Assembly (NCBI RefSeq): GCF_008065375.1 | Contig: NZ_VJYI01000001.1 | Coordinates: 248,001-312,000 of the forward strand | Source: Nonomuraea sp. SYSU D8015 | Lineage (GTDB): Bacteria > Actinomycetota > Actinomycetes > Streptosporangiales > Streptosporangiaceae | DNA length: 64,000 nucleotides | Direction: 5' to 3' | Shown: one piece after another, positions 53,049 to 61,814 of the stretch | How positions within the stretch are numbered: position 1 is the first letter of the stretch | Layout of the letters: each line of letters starts with the position of its first letter | Position numbers and translations under genes: made by a program | Notes under the pieces: model-generated | Seen by the model: the letters and a program-made list of their open reading frames with translations, nothing else | Told to the model about the DNA's origin: nothing | The model's database searches: none

Positions 53049-53086
53049 GGGGTACGGCCCGCGTCACGAGCGCGTGGCCGTACCCC
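53049..53086 (+). terminator. Intra-operon stem-loop after the xylose-type binding-protein gene
   Basis: GGGGTACGGCC at 53049-53059 pairs perfectly with GGCCGTACCCC at 53076-53086; CGCG at 53060-53063 continues the stem with CGCG at 53071-53074 past a one-base bulge. It is between the binding-protein stop and the ATPase start, like the stem-loop at 34528. Confidence 0.7.
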
Positions 53087-53104
53087 CTGTGGAGCGGAGA
53101 CCCC

Positions 53105-53869
53105 ATGACCCCCCTCCTTGAAGTGCGCGGGATCGACAAGAGCTTCGGCCCGGTGAAAGTCCTGCACAACGTCGAGTTCTCCGCCTACGCCGGCGAGGTC
53201 ACCGCGCTCGTCGGCGACAACGGCGCGGGCAAGTCCACGCTGGTCAAGTGCATCGGCGGCATCTACCCGATCGACGCGGGCACGATCTCCTTCGACGGCC
53301 GCCCGGTCCAGATCCACACCCCCCGCGACGCGGGCGAGCTCGGGATCGAGATCGTCTACCAGGATCTGGCGCTTTGCGACAACCTCGACATCGTCCAGAA
53401 CATGTTCCTCGGCAGGGAGCGCAGGAGCGGGCTCCTGCTCGACGAGGACAGCATGGAGGAGCTGGCCGAGAAGACCCTCAGCAGCCTGTCCGTGCGTACG
53501 GTGAAGTCCATCAGGCAGCAGGTCTCCAGCCTGTCCGGCGGGCAGCGGCAGACCGTGGCCATCGCCAAGGCCGTGCTGTGGAACAGCAAGGTCGTCATCC
53601 TCGACGAGCCGACCGCCGCGCTGGGCGTCGCCCAGACCGCCCAGGTGCTCGAGCTGGTCCGCCGGCTCGCCGACACCGGCCTGGCCGTCGTGCTCATCTC
53701 GCACAACATGAACGACGTGTTCGCCGTCTCCGACCGGATCGCGGCGCTCTACCTCGGCAGGATGGCCGCCCAGGTCAAGACCGCCGACGTGACGCACGCG
53801 CAGGTCGTTGAACTGATCACTGCAGGCCGGAGCGGGGATCTCGGCCTCAAGAACGGGGTCACCCCATGA
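53105..53869 (+). CDS. Sugar ABC transporter ATP-binding protein (single-domain, XylG-like)
   Basis: A 254-residue ATPase: Walker A GDNGAGKST, Q-loop VYQDLALCDNLDIVQNMFLG, signature SSLSGGQRQTVAIAKAVL, Walker B VVILDEPTAALG, H-loop ISHNMNDVF. Most XylG/RbsA proteins have two ATPase halves; this is one half, so it probably works as a homodimer, common in actinobacteria. ATG at 53105 follows the stem-loop. It overlaps the permease start (ATGA). Confidence 0.92.
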   Translation: MTPLLEVRGIDKSFGPVKVLHNVEFSAYAGEVTALVGDNGAGKSTLVKCIGGIYPIDAGTISFDGRPVQIHTPRDAGELGIEIVYQDLALCDNLDIVQNMFLGRERRSGLLLDEDSMEELAEKTLSSLSVRTVKSIRQQVSSLSGGQRQTVAIAKAVLWNSKVVILDEPTAALGVAQTAQVLELVRRLADTGLAVVLISHNMNDVFAVSDRIAALYLGRMAAQVKTADVTHAQVVELITAGRSGDLGLKNGVTP

Positions 53870-55131
53870 GCAAGGTCGTCAAGCAACTCCCCGGCGAGGC
53901 CATCGTTGCCGCGACGCAGGCCCCGTCGATCGGCAACAGTTTCCGCGCCTACCTCCAGCGGGTGCGCGGCGGCGACATGGGCGCGTTGCCGGCCGTGCTC
54001 GGCCTGGTGGTGCTCTGCGTCGTCTTCGCCCTCGCCCGTCCCTCCTTCGTCACCTCGATCAACTTCGCCAACCTGTTCACCCAGGGCGCGGCCGTCACGC
54101 TCATCGCGATGGGCCTGGTGTTCGTGCTGCTGCTCGGCGAGATCGACCTGTCGGCGGGCTTCGCCAGCGGCGTGTGCGCGGCGGTGCTCGCCGTCACGCT
54201 CGCCAGCCTGGGATTGCCGTGGTACGTGTGCGTGCTGGCCGCCATCCTCACCGGCGTGGTCATCGGCACCGTGCTCGGAACACTGGTGGCCAAGGTCGGC
54301 ATCCCGTCGTTCGTCGTGACGCTGGCCGCGTTCCTCGCCTTCCAGGGCCTGGTCCTGGTGCTGGTCGACGAGGGCACCAACATCTCCATCAGGGACTCGG
54401 TGATCGTCGCGATCGCCAACCGCAACCTGCCGCCGTGGCTCGGCTGGGCGCTCTACGCCGTGTGCGTGGCGGCGTTCGCGGCCGTGCAACTGCTGCGGGC
54501 CAGGAAGCGCACCAAGCGCGGGCTGGTGGCCGACCCGCTGTCGCTGATCGCCTTCCGCGTCGGCACGCTGGCGATCCTGGCCGGGCTCGCGGTGTTCGTG
54601 CTCAACCTGGAGCGCAGCCGCAACCCCGCGCTGGTCTCGCTGACCGGCGTGCCGATCGTGGTCCCCGTCATCCTGGTGCTGCTGGTCATGTGGACGGTGA
54701 TCCTGCGCCGCACGGCGTTCGGCCGCCACCTCTACGCGGTCGGCGGCAACACCGAGGCCGCCCGCCGCGCGGGCATCCCGGTCGACCGGATCAAGATCAG
54801 CGCGTTCGTGATCTGCTCCTCGATGGCCGCCGTCGGCGGCATCGTGGCCGCGTCCCGGGCCAGCTCCGTCGACCCGAACACGGGCGGCAGCTCCGTCCTG
54901 CTCTACGCGGTCGGCGCGGCGGTCATCGGCGGCACGAGCCTGTTCGGCGGCAAGGGCCGGGTGCTCGACGCCGTGCTCGGCGGCGCGGTGGTGGCCGTGA
55001 TCGAGAACGGCATGGGCCTGATGGGGTACGGGGCCAGCGTGAAGTATCTGGTCACGGGCTCGGTTCTGCTGCTGGCGGCAGGCGTGGACGCCCTGGCGCG
55101 CAAGCGGGCGGCTGCCACTGGTCTAAGGTGA
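53866..55131 (+). CDS. Sugar ABC transporter permease (XylH-like)
   Basis: A 421-residue permease with about ten membrane helices of the branched-chain amino acid/monosaccharide type. LIAMGLVFVLLLGEIDLSAG carries the GExDLS family signature near residue 85, KVGIPSFVVTLAAFLAFQGL follows, and GAAVIGGTSLFGGKGRVLDA is the conserved C-terminal motif. Length and motifs match XylH. The N-terminal 35 residues are soluble. ATGA overlap with the ATPase gene; the ROK gene starts at its end. Confidence 0.92.
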   Translation: MSKVVKQLPGEAIVAATQAPSIGNSFRAYLQRVRGGDMGALPAVLGLVVLCVVFALARPSFVTSINFANLFTQGAAVTLIAMGLVFVLLLGEIDLSAGFASGVCAAVLAVTLASLGLPWYVCVLAAILTGVVIGTVLGTLVAKVGIPSFVVTLAAFLAFQGLVLVLVDEGTNISIRDSVIVAIANRNLPPWLGWALYAVCVAAFAAVQLLRARKRTKRGLVADPLSLIAFRVGTLAILAGLAVFVLNLERSRNPALVSLTGVPIVVPVILVLLVMWTVILRRTAFGRHLYAVGGNTEAARRAGIPVDRIKISAFVICSSMAAVGGIVAASRASSVDPNTGGSSVLLYAVGAAVIGGTSLFGGKGRVLDAVLGGAVVAVIENGMGLMGYGASVKYLVTGSVLLLAAGVDALARKRAAATGLR

Positions 55132-55166
55132 TCAGCGACTCGCAGCCCTCGAAGGATTTCCAGACC

Positions 55167-56372
55167 ATGCGTGCCGGCCCCTCACAGGAGGACATCAGGC
55201 GCCACAACCTCGGCGCGCTGCTTCGCCATGTCCACCTCGGCGGGCCGATCTCGCGTGCCGAGCTGACCTCCAAGTTGGGGCTCAATCGCAGCACGATCAT
55301 GGCGCTGACCTCCGACCTCACCGCCGCCGGGCTGGTACGCGAGGAGCTGCCCCGCGAGACCGGCCGGGCCGGCCGGCCCTCGCTCGTGGTGCGGCCGGAG
55401 TCGGCGCGGGTCTACGTGTTCGCCTTCGACGTCGGCCCCGACCGGCTCGCCGTCGCCCGCGTCGGACTGGGCGGGGTCATCCTCGACCGCCGGGAGGCCG
55501 CGCGGAGACGCGGGGCCTTCGAGCTGGACGAGCTGACCGGCGCGCTGGCCGGGTTCGCCCGCCAGATGCGCCGCAAGACCAGGGACGACACGGTCTGCGT
55601 GGGCGCGGCCGCGGCCGTGTCCGGCGGCGTGCGCAAGGCCGACGGCGTGGTCACCTTCGGGCCCAACCTGAAAGCCGAGGAGGTGCCGTTCGGCGAGGAG
55701 CTGGGCCGCAGGCTGGGCCTCGGGCTGCCGGTCAGCGTGGGCAACGACGCCAACCTGGCCGCGCTCGCCGAGCACAGCCGTGGGGTCGGCGTCGCCGTCA
55801 GGGACCTCATCTACCTGCACGGCGACGTGGGCATCGGCGGCGGGATCATCGCCGGCGGGCACCTGCTGGGCGGCCATGACGGCTATGGGGGCGAGGTCGG
55901 CCACATGATCGTCAACCCGGGCGGGCGCGCCTGCGGATGCGGCTCGCACGGCTGCCTGGAGGCGGAGGTGGGGGAGCGCGCCCTGCTGGAGGCGGCCGGC
56001 CGGTTCGGGGCCGGGCAGCAGGGGCGCGACGCGGTCCGGGCCGTGGTCGAGGCCGCCGACCGGGGGGACAGCGGCGCACAGGAGGCGCTGAGGAGGGTCG
56101 GCGACTGGCTGGGGCTGGGCGTGGCGAATCTGGTGAACATCTTCAACCCGGAAATGGTGATCTTCGGGGGGATGCTGCGGGAGGTCTACCTCGGGTCGGC
56201 GGCGCAGGTGCGCACCCAGTTGGCCCTGCACGCCATGGCGCCGCAGCGGGAGCGCCTGCGGTTGCGCACGTCGGCGCTCGGGGACGCCGCCACGCTGGTC
56301 GGCGCCGCCGAACTCGCCTTCGCCCACGTCCTCGCCGACCCCCTCGAGGTCCTGGCCCGCGCCAACGGCTGA
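55167..56372 (+). CDS. ROK-family transcriptional regulator
   Basis: A 401-residue ROK regulator: an N-terminal winged helix (GPISRAELTSKLGLNRSTIM as HTH, then LVREELPRETGRAGRPS as the wing) followed by the ROK sugar-kinase-like domain with GNDANLAALAEHSRG, GVGIGGGIIAGGHLLGG-type phosphate loop and zinc motif CGCGSHGCLEAEVG. Most ROK regulators (XylR, Mlc) repress sugar operons and are released by the sugar. Placement 36 bases after the permease gene strongly suggests it regulates this operon. ATG at 55167 has GAAGGA about ten bases upstream; an in-frame GTG at 55128 is also possible. Confidence 0.9.
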   Translation: MRAGPSQEDIRRHNLGALLRHVHLGGPISRAELTSKLGLNRSTIMALTSDLTAAGLVREELPRETGRAGRPSLVVRPESARVYVFAFDVGPDRLAVARVGLGGVILDRREAARRRGAFELDELTGALAGFARQMRRKTRDDTVCVGAAAAVSGGVRKADGVVTFGPNLKAEEVPFGEELGRRLGLGLPVSVGNDANLAALAEHSRGVGVAVRDLIYLHGDVGIGGGIIAGGHLLGGHDGYGGEVGHMIVNPGGRACGCGSHGCLEAEVGERALLEAAGRFGAGQQGRDAVRAVVEAADRGDSGAQEALRRVGDWLGLGVANLVNIFNPEMVIFGGMLREVYLGSAAQVRTQLALHAMAPQRERLRLRTSALGDAATLVGAAELAFAHVLADPLEVLARANG

Positions 56373-56565
56373 CCACGGCCAGGAGCTCCCCGGCACCGCC
56401 CTCGTCCCCTGCTCCAGCCCTTCACGCCCCCGGCCCCGCCGATGCGGTCGACGACCCGGCGCCGCGGCACGTGCGTCATGCGTATGTGGTCGCGTGCGAC
56501 GGCCAGGTGCCGTGTCGAGCCGAGGGGCGGGCGCGCCGACCGGTGACCGGCCGACGGGGACGGTG

Positions 56566-57315
56566 TCAGGCGACCTTGGCCTTGTTCGCCGTCCACGTGT
56601 TGCAGAAGCCCGTCGCGCCGCCGCGGTAGCCGCGGTCCTGCCAGAACGCCAGGTTCTTGGGTTTGCCGTGGATCTCGCTCTCCTCCGCCTGCCGCACCGC
56701 TTCGATCCACTCCTCCCACGCGATCCCCGGTTTGATCGACTCCAGCGTGGCGCTGTAGAAGACGCCCGCGAAGCACTCGGCCTGCATCTCCAGCCGGTGG
56801 CTGAGCAGGGTGCGCGCCTTGTCGGATGCCGGCCAGTAGAGGGCGCTCTGCGCGTTCAGCACCCCGGTGAGCTCCTGCACGTGGTGCCCCCACTCGTGGG
56901 CGATGGAGTGCGCGATGTTCATCCGGAACGGGTCCCGCAGCTCCTGCTTGGTGATGCGGACGACGATGGTGCGCTGCTCCGGGCAGTAGTGGGCGCCACT
57001 ACTGGTGATCTTGCCGCAGACGGAGTCCGTACCGGTGGTGATCGTCACCTCGGGCGGGCTGTACGGCAACCCGGCGGCCGCGAACCTGCCGGACCAGAAA
57101 CGGTCGGCGCACCTGGCCATCGCCCGGTGGAAGGACCTGAGCGAGGCCGTTGCCCCCAGCCGGATCGGGGGGATCGCGCAGGTCAGCCGCGGCTGGTCAC
57201 CGCCCATCACGTCCGACAGCCCGGGCTGCGCGGTGCCCGGCACGGCCCAGGCGGGTCCCGGTAAGAGAAGACCCGCGACCATGCACGTGGCCGCCGCCAC
57301 GAGAAGAGTGCGCAC
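56566..57315 (-). CDS. Secreted neutral zinc metallopeptidase, copy 1
   Basis: A 249-residue secreted protein of the YpfJ-like neutral zinc metallopeptidase family (PF04228). A signal peptide (residues 1-24, LLVAAATCMVAGLLLPGPAWA region) precedes the mature domain. His140 and His144 of AHEWGHHVQ and Glu180 of EMQAECFAG form the zinc site. Cysteine pairs (VCGKITSSGAHYCPE) are consistent with extracellular disulphides. GTG start. First (left-most) of three same-strand copies; a fragment of a fourth is at 45.9 kb. Substrates of this family are unknown. Confidence 0.9.
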   Translation of the reverse strand: MRTLLVAAATCMVAGLLLPGPAWAVPGTAQPGLSDVMGGDQPRLTCAIPPIRLGATASLRSFHRAMARCADRFWSGRFAAAGLPYSPPEVTITTGTDSVCGKITSSGAHYCPEQRTIVVRITKQELRDPFRMNIAHSIAHEWGHHVQELTGVLNAQSALYWPASDKARTLLSHRLEMQAECFAGVFYSATLESIKPGIAWEEWIEAVRQAEESEIHGKPKNLAFWQDRGYRGGATGFCNTWTANKAKVA

Positions 57316-57362
57316 GATCGCGGATCATAGAGCAGATTGTCGGGATCGGTAGTGGTTGAGCG

Positions 57363-58175
57363 CTACGACACGTGCGACTTGGGGGCCGTCCAGGTGTTGC
57401 AGCCGCCCGCGGACTCGGCCGCGAAGCCGCGTTTGAGCCAGCGCGCCACATTGGCGGCCTTGCCGTGGGTCATCTCCCCCCAGCTCTCCACCTTCACGCC
57501 GATGACCGACAGGTCGAAGCCGCTGCCGCCGTTCTTGACGATGTAGTCCCACTCGGTCTGGCGCCGGTTGAGCGAGTGCCAGACGTTGCCGACGAACGCC
57601 CCCGCCAGGCACTCGGCCTGCAGCTCGAAGCGGCGCAGGACGTCGAGCTGGCGGGCCTGGCTCATGCCGCTGTAGCTGTTCAGAGCCTTGAACATGCCCG
57701 TTTGCTGCTGGATGTGGTGGCCGTACTCGTGGGCGAGCACCGCCAGCAGCATGAGGTCCGACTGCTCGTCCACCAGGTTGGCGGAGAGCAGGAAGGTGAT
57801 CTTCTTGTTCAGCGAGCAGTACAGCGCCTGCGCCTCCGCCGGGTAGGCGCCGCAGCCCGTCGGCGCGCCGGGCTTGGTGATCACCTGGAGCGAGGGCTTG
57901 CTGAAGGCGAAGCCCGCCTTCTTGATCTTGGGCTCCCACGCGGCGTTGAGGCAGTCGAGCACGGTGTCCAGGTAGCCCTTGACCTCTTCCAGGGTCCCGG
58001 TCGTGACCTCGGGATCGTCGCAGGTCCCGAGGTCCAGCTTGCCCGTCTTGTAGATCGGGCTCTTGGCCAGAGCCGGCTTGTACGCCGGAGCCGAGACGGT
58101 GGCCGCATGAGCCGTGCCGGCGAACAGCACGCTCGCCAGGGCGCCCGCCATGAGCGCCAATCGGGGGATACGCAT
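57363..58175 (-). CDS. Secreted neutral zinc metallopeptidase, copy 2
   Basis: A 270-residue paralogue. Signal peptide 1-25 (ALMAGALASVLFAGTAHAA), a Tyr/Lys-rich propeptide-like stretch, then a domain with LDLGTCDDPEVTTG and CLNAAWEPKIKKAG. His149, Glu150 and His153 of LAHEYGHHIQQQ bind zinc and Glu188 of ELQAECLAGAF is the third ligand. It shares the segment structure of its neighbours, but identity between copies is low by eye, so the duplication is old or each has its own substrate. ATG 58175. Confidence 0.9.
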   Translation of the reverse strand: MRIPRLALMAGALASVLFAGTAHAATVSAPAYKPALAKSPIYKTGKLDLGTCDDPEVTTGTLEEVKGYLDTVLDCLNAAWEPKIKKAGFAFSKPSLQVITKPGAPTGCGAYPAEAQALYCSLNKKITFLLSANLVDEQSDLMLLAVLAHEYGHHIQQQTGMFKALNSYSGMSQARQLDVLRRFELQAECLAGAFVGNVWHSLNRRQTEWDYIVKNGGSGFDLSVIGVKVESWGEMTHGKAANVARWLKRGFAAESAGGCNTWTAPKSHVS

Positions 58176-58231
58176 GGGAAGGCACCCTAGTAAAGAGGGG
58201 GTTCCAGGTAAAGAAAGATTAAACTGTGGCG

Positions 58232-59116
58232 TCAGTTAACATTCCGGGACGCCGCGGCCCAGGTGTTGCAGGAGCCCGGAGTGCCCCTGTTGAAGCCGCG
58301 CGTCATCCACGCCGCCTGCGTCGGCCCCTTGCCGTGGTCGTTCTGCGGCCAGCCCTTGGCGCCGTTCTTCCTGAACCAGTCCACCGTGTACGCCCAGTCC
58401 GCGTCCGTGACGAGCGGCGTGTCGCGCATCGTGCTCATGAAGATCGACGAGAAGCACTCGGCCTGTAACTCGGACTTGCGGGACAGCAGGAGCCGCTGGG
58501 ACTTGTTCGCGCCCGCCCTGGCCACCCAGTAGTAGTTCCAGATGCCGGAGATCTGCTGGATGTGGTGGCCGTACTCGTGGGCGATCAGCCGCGTGATGCC
58601 CAGCGGGAACGGGTTGCGCAGCTGGTCTCGGCTGATCATCAGGTACATCGTGCGGTCGGTGGAGCAGTAGACGCCGTCCGCCCCGGCGTTCCACGCGCCG
58701 CAGGGCGTCTTCACCTTGCCGGTGATGATGCGCAGCCGCGGCTTGGTGAAGGGCATCCCGGCCTTGCGGAACTGCCGTCCCCAGGCCCTGTTCAGGCACG
58801 CGGTCACGCGGGTCAGGAAGCGCCGGTACGCGGTCATGCTGCCGGCCGGCAGCTCGCCCGGCGAGCAGTTCACGTCGGCCAGCCTGCCGGTCCTGTAGAG
58901 CGGGTTGGCCGTGGCCAGCGCCTTCCCCGGCACGGTCGCCTTCTTCTTGTCGGCGGCCCTGACCGGCGGGGAGGCGATCTGCTGGCCCTCGTTGAGCGAC
59001 TCCGTCGAAGTCGTGGCGACGTCGGCGAGAACGAGCACCAGACCGGCCGCTGCCAGGGCGAGGGCCAGCAGGGCGGCCACGAGCGCCGCGACCTTGCTTA
59101 GGGGGACGGAGTTCAT
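58232..59116 (-). CDS. Membrane-anchored neutral zinc metallopeptidase, copy 3
   Basis: A 294-residue paralogue whose N-terminus is an uncleaved-looking anchor (ALVAALLALALAAAGLVLVL, residues 11-30) followed by a Ser/Thr/Lys linker (to 68). The peptidase domain begins like copy 2 (NPLYRTGRLADVNCSPGELP, then CLNRAWGRQFRKAGMPF), with IAHEYGHHIQQI (His180, His184) and ELQAECFSSIFMS for zinc. It is the first transcribed of the three and is divergent from dxs (123 bases). Confidence 0.9.
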   Translation of the reverse strand: MNSVPLSKVAALVAALLALALAAAGLVLVLADVATTSTESLNEGQQIASPPVRAADKKKATVPGKALATANPLYRTGRLADVNCSPGELPAGSMTAYRRFLTRVTACLNRAWGRQFRKAGMPFTKPRLRIITGKVKTPCGAWNAGADGVYCSTDRTMYLMISRDQLRNPFPLGITRLIAHEYGHHIQQISGIWNYYWVARAGANKSQRLLLSRKSELQAECFSSIFMSTMRDTPLVTDADWAYTVDWFRKNGAKGWPQNDHGKGPTQAAWMTRGFNRGTPGSCNTWAAASRNVN

Positions 59117-59239
59117 AGGTATCGAAAGAGTAGGTCAAGATCGGACATATGTGGGTGGATTTGACTCGATGAAGTCAGTGGGGCGTCCGCGAACTAGACT
59201 CGGGGAGTCGGCGTACAAGAGCAGAGGGGAGTCGGATCC

Positions 59240-61129
59240 GTGAGCGGGTTGCTGGGCTCGGTCAAGGGACCGCACGACGTCAAACGGCTCGCTGTCGAGG
59301 AGCTGCCGGGCCTCGCGGGGGAGATCCGTGATCTGCTCGTCGACTCGTGCGCGAAGTTCGGCGGTCACCTGGGCCCCAACCTGGGGGTGGTGGAGCTCAC
59401 CATCGCCCTCCACCGCGTCTTCGACTCCCCGCGCGACCCCATCGTCTGGGACACCGGACACCAGGCCTACGTGCATAAAGTCCTCACCGGCCGGGCCTCC
59501 GGCTTCGTGGCGCTCAAGCAGGAGGGCGGCCTGTCCGGCTACCCGAGCCAGGCCGAGTCCGAGCACGACTTCGTGGAGAACTCCCACGCCTCGACCGCCC
59601 TGTCCTACGCCGACGGCCTGGCCAAGGCCTTCAAGCTGCGCGGCGAGCGCGACCGCACGGTCGTCGCGGTGATCGGCGACGGCGCCCTGACCGGCGGCAT
59701 GGCCTGGGAGGCGCTCAACAACATCGCCGCCGCCAAGGACCTGCCGGTCGTCATCGTGGTCAACGACAACGGCCGCTCCTACTCGCCGACGATCGGCGGG
59801 CTCGCCTCCCACCTGTCCTCACTGCGCGTCAACCGGCGGTACGAGGACTTCCTCGACTACGTCAAGGACAAACTCGGCAACGTTCCGGTCGTCTACGACG
59901 CGCTCCACGGCTTCAAGAAGGGCGTCAAGGACGTGCTGGCGCCGCAGGTCATGTTCGAGGACCTCGGGCTGAAATACGTCGGCCCCATCGACGGCCACGA
60001 CGAGCAGGCCATGGAGGCCGCCCTGCGCAAGGCCCGCGACTTCCGCGGCCCCGTCATCGTCCACGCGCTCACCCAGAAGGGCCGCGGCTACACCCCGGCG
60101 GAAAACCACGACGAAGACCAGTTCCACTCGCCCGGGGCCTTCGACCGGGCCACCGGCGCCGAGAAGCCCAAGGGCCGCATCTGGACCAACGTGTTCAGCG
60201 AAGAGCTCGTCCGGCTCGGCAAAGAGCGCGACGACCTGGTCGCGATCACCGCGGCCATGCTGCACCCGACGGGGCTCAACGCGTTCGCCGACGCCTTCCC
60301 CGACCGCATCTACGACGTCGGCATCGCCGAGCAGCACGCGCTGACCAGCGCCGCCGGCCTGGCGCTCGGCGGCCTGCACCCGGTCGTGGCCGTCTACGCC
60401 ACCTTCCTCAACCGGGCCTTCGACCAGCTCCTCATGGACGTCGCCCTGCACCGGCTGCCGGTCACCGTCGTGCTCGACCGGGCGGGCGTCACGGGCGACG
60501 ACGGCGCCAGCCACAACGGCATGTGGGACCTGTCGATCCTCCAGGTCGTGCCAGGGCTCAGGATCGCGGTGCCGCGCGACGGCGACCGGCTGACCGAGCT
60601 GCTGCGCGAGGCCGTCGAGGTCACCGACGGCCCCACCGTGGTGCGCTTCCCCAAGGGCCCGGTCGCCGAGTCCGTCGAGCCGGTCGGCAAGCTCGGCGAG
60701 ATGGATCTGCTGCGCGCCCCTGAGGGCGAGCCCGACGTGCTGCTCGTCGGCGTGGGGCCGATGGCCCAGGCCTGCCTCGACGCCGCGGTCCTGCTCGACG
60801 CCCAGGGCATCGCGGCCACGGTGGTCGACCCGCGCTGGGTCAAGCCGCTGGACGAGGCGCTCACGCTGGCCGCGAGCGCGCACAAGCTGGTGGCCGTCGT
60901 GGAGGACAACGGCCGCGTCGGCGGCGTGGGCGACGCCGTGGCCCGCCTGCTGCGCGACGCCGACGTCGACGTGCCCGTGCGCACCTACGGCATCCCGCAG
61001 GAGTTCCTCGACCACGCCAAGCGGGCCGCGATCCTCGGCCGGGTCGGCCTCACCGGTCAAGACCTCGCCCGTCAGATCACCGAGGCGGTCGCTAAGCGGA
61101 CCTCCCACGCGGAGCCTGCCCGCCGTTGA
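59240..61129 (+). CDS. dxs: 1-deoxy-D-xylulose-5-phosphate synthase
   Basis: A 629-residue thiamine-diphosphate enzyme that condenses pyruvate with glyceraldehyde-3-phosphate, the first step of the MEP isoprenoid pathway. Family signatures: [18 protein letters not shown], the TPP motif [18 protein letters not shown] with the trailing Asn of [29 protein letters not shown], and pyrimidine-domain [17 protein letters not shown]. Full length. GTG with GAGGGGAG upstream. Its 3' end overlaps the DedA gene by 38 bases, convergently. Confidence 0.97.
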   Translation: MSGLLGSVKGPHDVKRLAVEELPGLAGEIRDLLVDSCAKFGGHLGPNLGVVELTIALHRVFDSPRDPIVWDTGHQAYVHKVLTGRASGFVALKQEGGLSGYPSQAESEHDFVENSHASTALSYADGLAKAFKLRGERDRTVVAVIGDGALTGGMAWEALNNIAAAKDLPVVIVVNDNGRSYSPTIGGLASHLSSLRVNRRYEDFLDYVKDKLGNVPVVYDALHGFKKGVKDVLAPQVMFEDLGLKYVGPIDGHDEQAMEAALRKARDFRGPVIVHALTQKGRGYTPAENHDEDQFHSPGAFDRATGAEKPKGRIWTNVFSEELVRLGKERDDLVAITAAMLHPTGLNAFADAFPDRIYDVGIAEQHALTSAAGLALGGLHPVVAVYATFLNRAFDQLLMDVALHRLPVTVVLDRAGVTGDDGASHNGMWDLSILQVVPGLRIAVPRDGDRLTELLREAVEVTDGPTVVRFPKGPVAESVEPVGKLGEMDLLRAPEGEPDVLLVGVGPMAQACLDAAVLLDAQGIAATVVDPRWVKPLDEALTLAASAHKLVAVVEDNGRVGGVGDAVARLLRDADVDVPVRTYGIPQEFLDHAKRAAILGRVGLTGQDLARQITEAVAKRTSHAEPARR

Positions 61130-61712
61130 CGATCCTGCGGACCGCGGCGGAGATCCCGATCACCAGGATCACCGCCGCGGTCGCGACCGGCAGCAGCAGC
61201 TCGGCGCGCTGGCGCGCCACCCCGCCCGCGACCGCGCCGAGCGTCACGTACGCGCTCACCCACGCCGTGCTGCCGGCCATCGCCCACGGCATGAACGTGC
61301 GGTAGGGCATCCCGACCGTGCCCGCCACGGCGGGCGTCAGCGCGTGCAGGAACGGCAGGAAATAAGCCAGCGCCAGCGCCCAGCTCCTGCGCTCGAACAA
61401 CCGCTCCGCCCGCGCCCAGCGGGCCTCCCCGACGCGCCGCCCCAGCCTGCTGTGCCGCAGCCGGTCGCCGTAGTGCCGGCCGAGGAAATAGCCGCCCGAC
61501 GCGCCGGCGAAGCACGCCAGCATGCCCGCGCCGATCAGCGCCAGCACCTCAGCGGGGCTGTCCGCGGTGGCGCCCGCCACGAGCAGCAGGCTGTCGCCCG
61601 GCGTGACCAGGCCGATCCCGACCGAGGCGTCCAGCGTCAGGAACACCAGCAGGAGCGCCAGCACCACGCCGAGGTCTTGCCGCGCCAAGGTATCGAGCAG
61701 ACCATTGAACAT
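61092..61712 (-). CDS. DedA-family membrane protein
   Basis: A 206-residue membrane protein with about five helices. [52 protein letters not shown] and [17 protein letters not shown] are the VTT/DedA motifs (conserved acidic residue and the (F/Y)xRxxP-like loop are partly relaxed: [10 protein letters not shown] replaces the usual RFxPxxR). DedA proteins are implicated in undecaprenyl-phosphate/phospholipid scrambling and proton-dependent transport. Convergent with dxs. Confidence 0.85.
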   Translation of the reverse strand: MFNGLLDTLARQDLGVVLALLLVFLTLDASVGIGLVTPGDSLLLVAGATADSPAEVLALIGAGMLACFAGASGGYFLGRHYGDRLRHSRLGRRVGEARWARAERLFERRSWALALAYFLPFLHALTPAVAGTVGMPYRTFMPWAMAGSTAWVSAYVTLGAVAGGVARQRAELLLPVATAAVILVIGISAAVRRIVNGGQAPRGRSA

Positions 61713-61814
61713 GATTACAGCGTGCTACCCGGATCCCGGAAAACCATAGGGGAGGTCTCGAAACCGCCCAGAAAACAGGCATGATCGCCGAGGGTATGGG
61801 AAGGATCACTGGCC

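Noticed and set aside
45893..59116. Transposase or insertion sequence explaining the scattered gene relics
   Set aside because: No transposase frame, terminal inverted repeat or target duplication was recognised.
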